From positions 1-23,569 of the forward strand of contig JAZNEA010000024.1 in the NCBI GenBank assembly GCA_045588325.1: DNA of 23,569 nt, in the 5' to 3' direction. Below the pieces are notes generated by a model. The model worked only from the letters and a program-made list of their open reading frames with translations. It was not told the DNA's origin and did no database searches. The position numbers and the translations under genes were made by a program. This document shows, one piece after another, positions 21,663 to 23,569 of this stretch (positions within the stretch are counted from its first letter, which is position 1; every line of letters starts with the position of its first letter). Source of the stretch: RGIG7378 sp045588325 (GTDB lineage: Bacteria > Bacillota > Clostridia > RGIG7378).

Positions 21663-22559
21663 ATGACACAAGGCAAGAGACTGGTATTGTTGGTAGTTTT
21701 GTTGTTGGTATTTTCCCTGCCTCTTTCCTCATGCACAGACAATGGTGCAGAGGAGACCACAGGCACTCTTGTGTCCACACCTACAGCCACGCCTACTGCA
21801 GAGCCTACAGCTACACCTGAGCCAGGCCCACAGGAGTTCATCACCGTGGATGGATACCAATGCCAGTTGGCATTTTGCGACGAGTTCAACGGGGACAGGT
21901 TAAATGAGGCCCTCTGGAATTATTGCCCCGCATGGGAGAGACAGGACCTGGGCAACGTGTGGGATCACAAGCAGGTCTCCGTTTCCGACGGCAAGCTATG
22001 CCTCAACATGAACTATGTGGATGGAGTTTATAAGTCAGGAGCTATCAGGACTATAAACACATATAAACAACAGTACGGATACTTTGAAATAAGATGCCAG
22101 CTCAATCAGGTGCCAGGGTTCTGGTGCGCATTCTGGCTATATAGCACAGGCGTATCCAATGCCAATGGTTCAGGCGAGGATGGCACGGAGATCGATATCT
22201 TTGAGTCCGCCTACTATGGACAGGACAAGGTTGGACATGCCATTCATTATGATGATGACTCCTGGTCAGGAGGCCACAGCATATATAGCAAGTCTACGAC
22301 CACATATTCGGAGGATATTTACCAGGGGTACCACACCTTTTCCCTGCTCTGGACCCCCGACAAATACGTTTTCTACGTGGACGGCGAGGAGGCCTGGACA
22401 CTTACTGAGGATGATATCCCCGGAGGCATATGCCAGGTGCCACTTTACCTCAAGGTTACGGTAGAGACAGGTAGCTGGACCGGCTTGCCCAGTCAGGAGG
22501 ACATGCCAGCGCCATTCCTGGTGGATTACGTCAGGACATACACATTGGTACAAGAATAA
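21663..22559 (+). CDS. GH16-family glycosidase lipoprotein
   Basis: A secreted, lipid-anchored beta-glucan-type hydrolase. A signal peptide (about 1-23) ends in the lipobox LSSC with Cys24 as lipidation site. A Thr/Pro linker (about 38-57, TPTATPTAEP) then leads to a GH16 domain at about 62-298. The active-site motif EIDIFE has the nucleophile Glu176, Asp178 and acid/base Glu181, the ExDxxE form typical of laminarinase and lichenase members. Other family marks are YFEIRCQL, GFWCAFWLY, YHTFSLLWTPDKYVFYVDG and the closing VDYVRTY strand. The exact substrate (beta-1,3 or mixed-linkage glucan, or another galactan) cannot be told. It lies between a terminator and gltX, which starts 20 bases after it. 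Confidence 0.88.
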   Translation: MTQGKRLVLLVVLLLVFSLPLSSCTDNGAEETTGTLVSTPTATPTAEPTATPEPGPQEFITVDGYQCQLAFCDEFNGDRLNEALWNYCPAWERQDLGNVWDHKQVSVSDGKLCLNMNYVDGVYKSGAIRTINTYKQQYGYFEIRCQLNQVPGFWCAFWLYSTGVSNANGSGEDGTEIDIFESAYYGQDKVGHAIHYDDDSWSGGHSIYSKSTTTYSEDIYQGYHTFSLLWTPDKYVFYVDGEEAWTLTEDDIPGGICQVPLYLKVTVETGSWTGLPSQEDMPAPFLVDYVRTYTLVQE

Positions 22560-22579
22560 TCAAAATATTGGAGAAAGAC

Positions 22580-23569
22580 ATGGACTATCAGCGTTTAGCG
22601 GCACTTATGTTTCCGCAGGAATTAAAGACACCAGAGGAGTATGAGGCACAGTTCCCTCCCCGCAATCTGCCCGAGGGGGCCAAGATTACACGTATGGCAC
22701 CCAGTCCCACAGGCTTTATGCACTTGGGCAACTTGTTTGGCGCTATTGTTGACGAGAGACTGGCCCATCAGAGTGGAGGCAAATTTATCCTGCGTATAGA
22801 GGATACTGACCTTAAGAGGCAGGTCCCTGGGGCAGTGGAGCTCATCACCAGAGTTTTTGGGCAGTATGGCCTCAACATAGACGAGGGCGTTACCTCAGAT
22901 GGCGAGATTGGCGAATATGGCCCCTACTATCAGAGGCAGAGAGCCCCCATATATCAGGCATTTGCTAAGAAGCTGGTTCTGGAGGGCAAGGCATACCCCT
23001 GTTTCTGCACAGAGCAGGATCTGGAGAATATGCGCACACTGCAGGAGCAGAGACACGAGAACCCAGGATATTATGGCGAATACGCAGTTCACAGAGATAT
23101 GGATGTGGACACTGTAGAGCAGCTTATCAAGGAGGGCAGACCATTTGTGGTGCGCTTCCGTTCTACAGGGGATCCGGACAAGACGGTCAGCATCGATGAC
23201 CAGATCAAGGGCAAGATTACCGTTCCCGAGAACAACCAGGACTTTGTATTGTTAAAGTCCGACGGCATACCCACATATCACTTTGCCCACGTGGTGGATG
23301 ACCATTTGATGCGCACATCTGTGGTAGTAAGAGGCGAGGAGTGGTTGTCCACTCTCAACTGGCATATTCAGCTGTTTGGTGCGTTGGGATTCAGGATGCC
23401 AAAGTTTGCCCACACCTCACATATGATGAAGGTGGACGGCGACAAAAAGCGCAAGCTGTCCAAGCGCAAGGATCCGGAGGCATCTCTGGATTATTACAGA
23501 ACAGAGGGATATCCACCAGAGTCTGTTAAGGAATACCTTATGACTGTAATCAACTCCAACTTTGAGGAT
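22580..23569 (+). CDS. gltX: Glutamyl-tRNA synthetase (partial, cut by window end)
   Basis: Class I synthetase that charges tRNA-Glu. The frame is open from ATG 22580 (ribosome site GGAGAAAG at 22570-22577) for 330 codons to the window edge with no stop. The HIGH motif is HLGN (48-51) in RMAPSPTGFMHLGN, followed by ILRIEDTDLKRQ. The KMSKS-type motif is KLSKR (292-296). The HIGH motif lies about 38 residues further in than in common GluRS, because of an N-terminal extension (MDYQRLAALMFPQELKTPEE). I recall such a form of about 550 residues in clostridia. YPCFC (residues 138-142) may be part of a zinc site. It follows the GH16 gene by 20 bases, an unexpected partner. Confidence 0.9.
   Translation, partial: MDYQRLAALMFPQELKTPEEYEAQFPPRNLPEGAKITRMAPSPTGFMHLGNLFGAIVDERLAHQSGGKFILRIEDTDLKRQVPGAVELITRVFGQYGLNIDEGVTSDGEIGEYGPYYQRQRAPIYQAFAKKLVLEGKAYPCFCTEQDLENMRTLQEQRHENPGYYGEYAVHRDMDVDTVEQLIKEGRPFVVRFRSTGDPDKTVSIDDQIKGKITVPENNQDFVLLKSDGIPTYHFAHVVDDHLMRTSVVVRGEEWLSTLNWHIQLFGALGFRMPKFAHTSHMMKVDGDKKRKLSKRKDPEASLDYYRTEGYPPESVKEYLMTVINSNFED

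Overview
The window reads as chromosomal DNA of a low-to-mid GC Gram-positive anaerobe, most likely a clostridium of the Lachnospiraceae type (inference). The signs are strong AGGAGG-like ribosome sites, an ECF transporter, an mre-min-mgsA-M50 neighbourhood, an nrdR gene, a SEC-C protein, ROK kinases and a lipoprotein glycosidase. Genes are dense and mostly on the + strand. I see no tRNA, rRNA, CRISPR array, insertion sequence or phage gene.

Layout. 1-169: tail of a flavin-reductase-like gene, then a bipolar heptad repeat and a good promoter. 412-9093: one closely packed co-directional run: guaB-type IMP dehydrogenase, ecfA2, ecfT, a membrane-anchored parvulin foldase, mreB, mreC, mreD and a class B penicillin-binding protein. 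It ends in a hairpin that is also the ribosome site of minD. 9174-10670: minD, minE and an MgsA-like gene. minC and rodA, usual members of this neighbourhood, are missing. 10597-11481 (-): M50 site-2 protease of SpoIVFB type, tail-to-tail and overlapping the mgsA-like gene. 11505-11680: second copy of the heptad repeat. 11768-13264: TerB_N protein plus CYTH triphosphatase-like pair. 13379-14461: aspartate-semialdehyde dehydrogenase. 14551-16667: nrdR plus a DUF3810-like membrane protein. 16740-17237: SEC-C protein. 17306-18911 (-): ROK glucokinase and signal peptidase I. 19094-21602: nagA plus an unusual ROK-like protein. 21663-22559: GH16 lipoprotein. 22580-end: glutamyl-tRNA synthetase, cut by the window edge.

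How the genes work together. The first block links GTP supply, vitamin uptake, export folding and lateral wall growth on what looks like one transcript. The minDE genes appear to have their own promoter, whose predicted start lies inside the terminator loop. That would give a leader free of the arm that hides the ribosome site. The nagA/glk region is a divergent amino-sugar and glucose phosphorylation locus.

Several proteins keep a family fold but lack the family's catalytic residues: the MgsA-like protein (Asp, Asp and His replaced), the DUF3810-like protein (HExxH replaced) and MreB (IEEP glutamate and the second phosphate loop altered). These, and the composite minD control element, are the points most worth a second look. 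All functional calls come from reading sequence by eye; no search was run.
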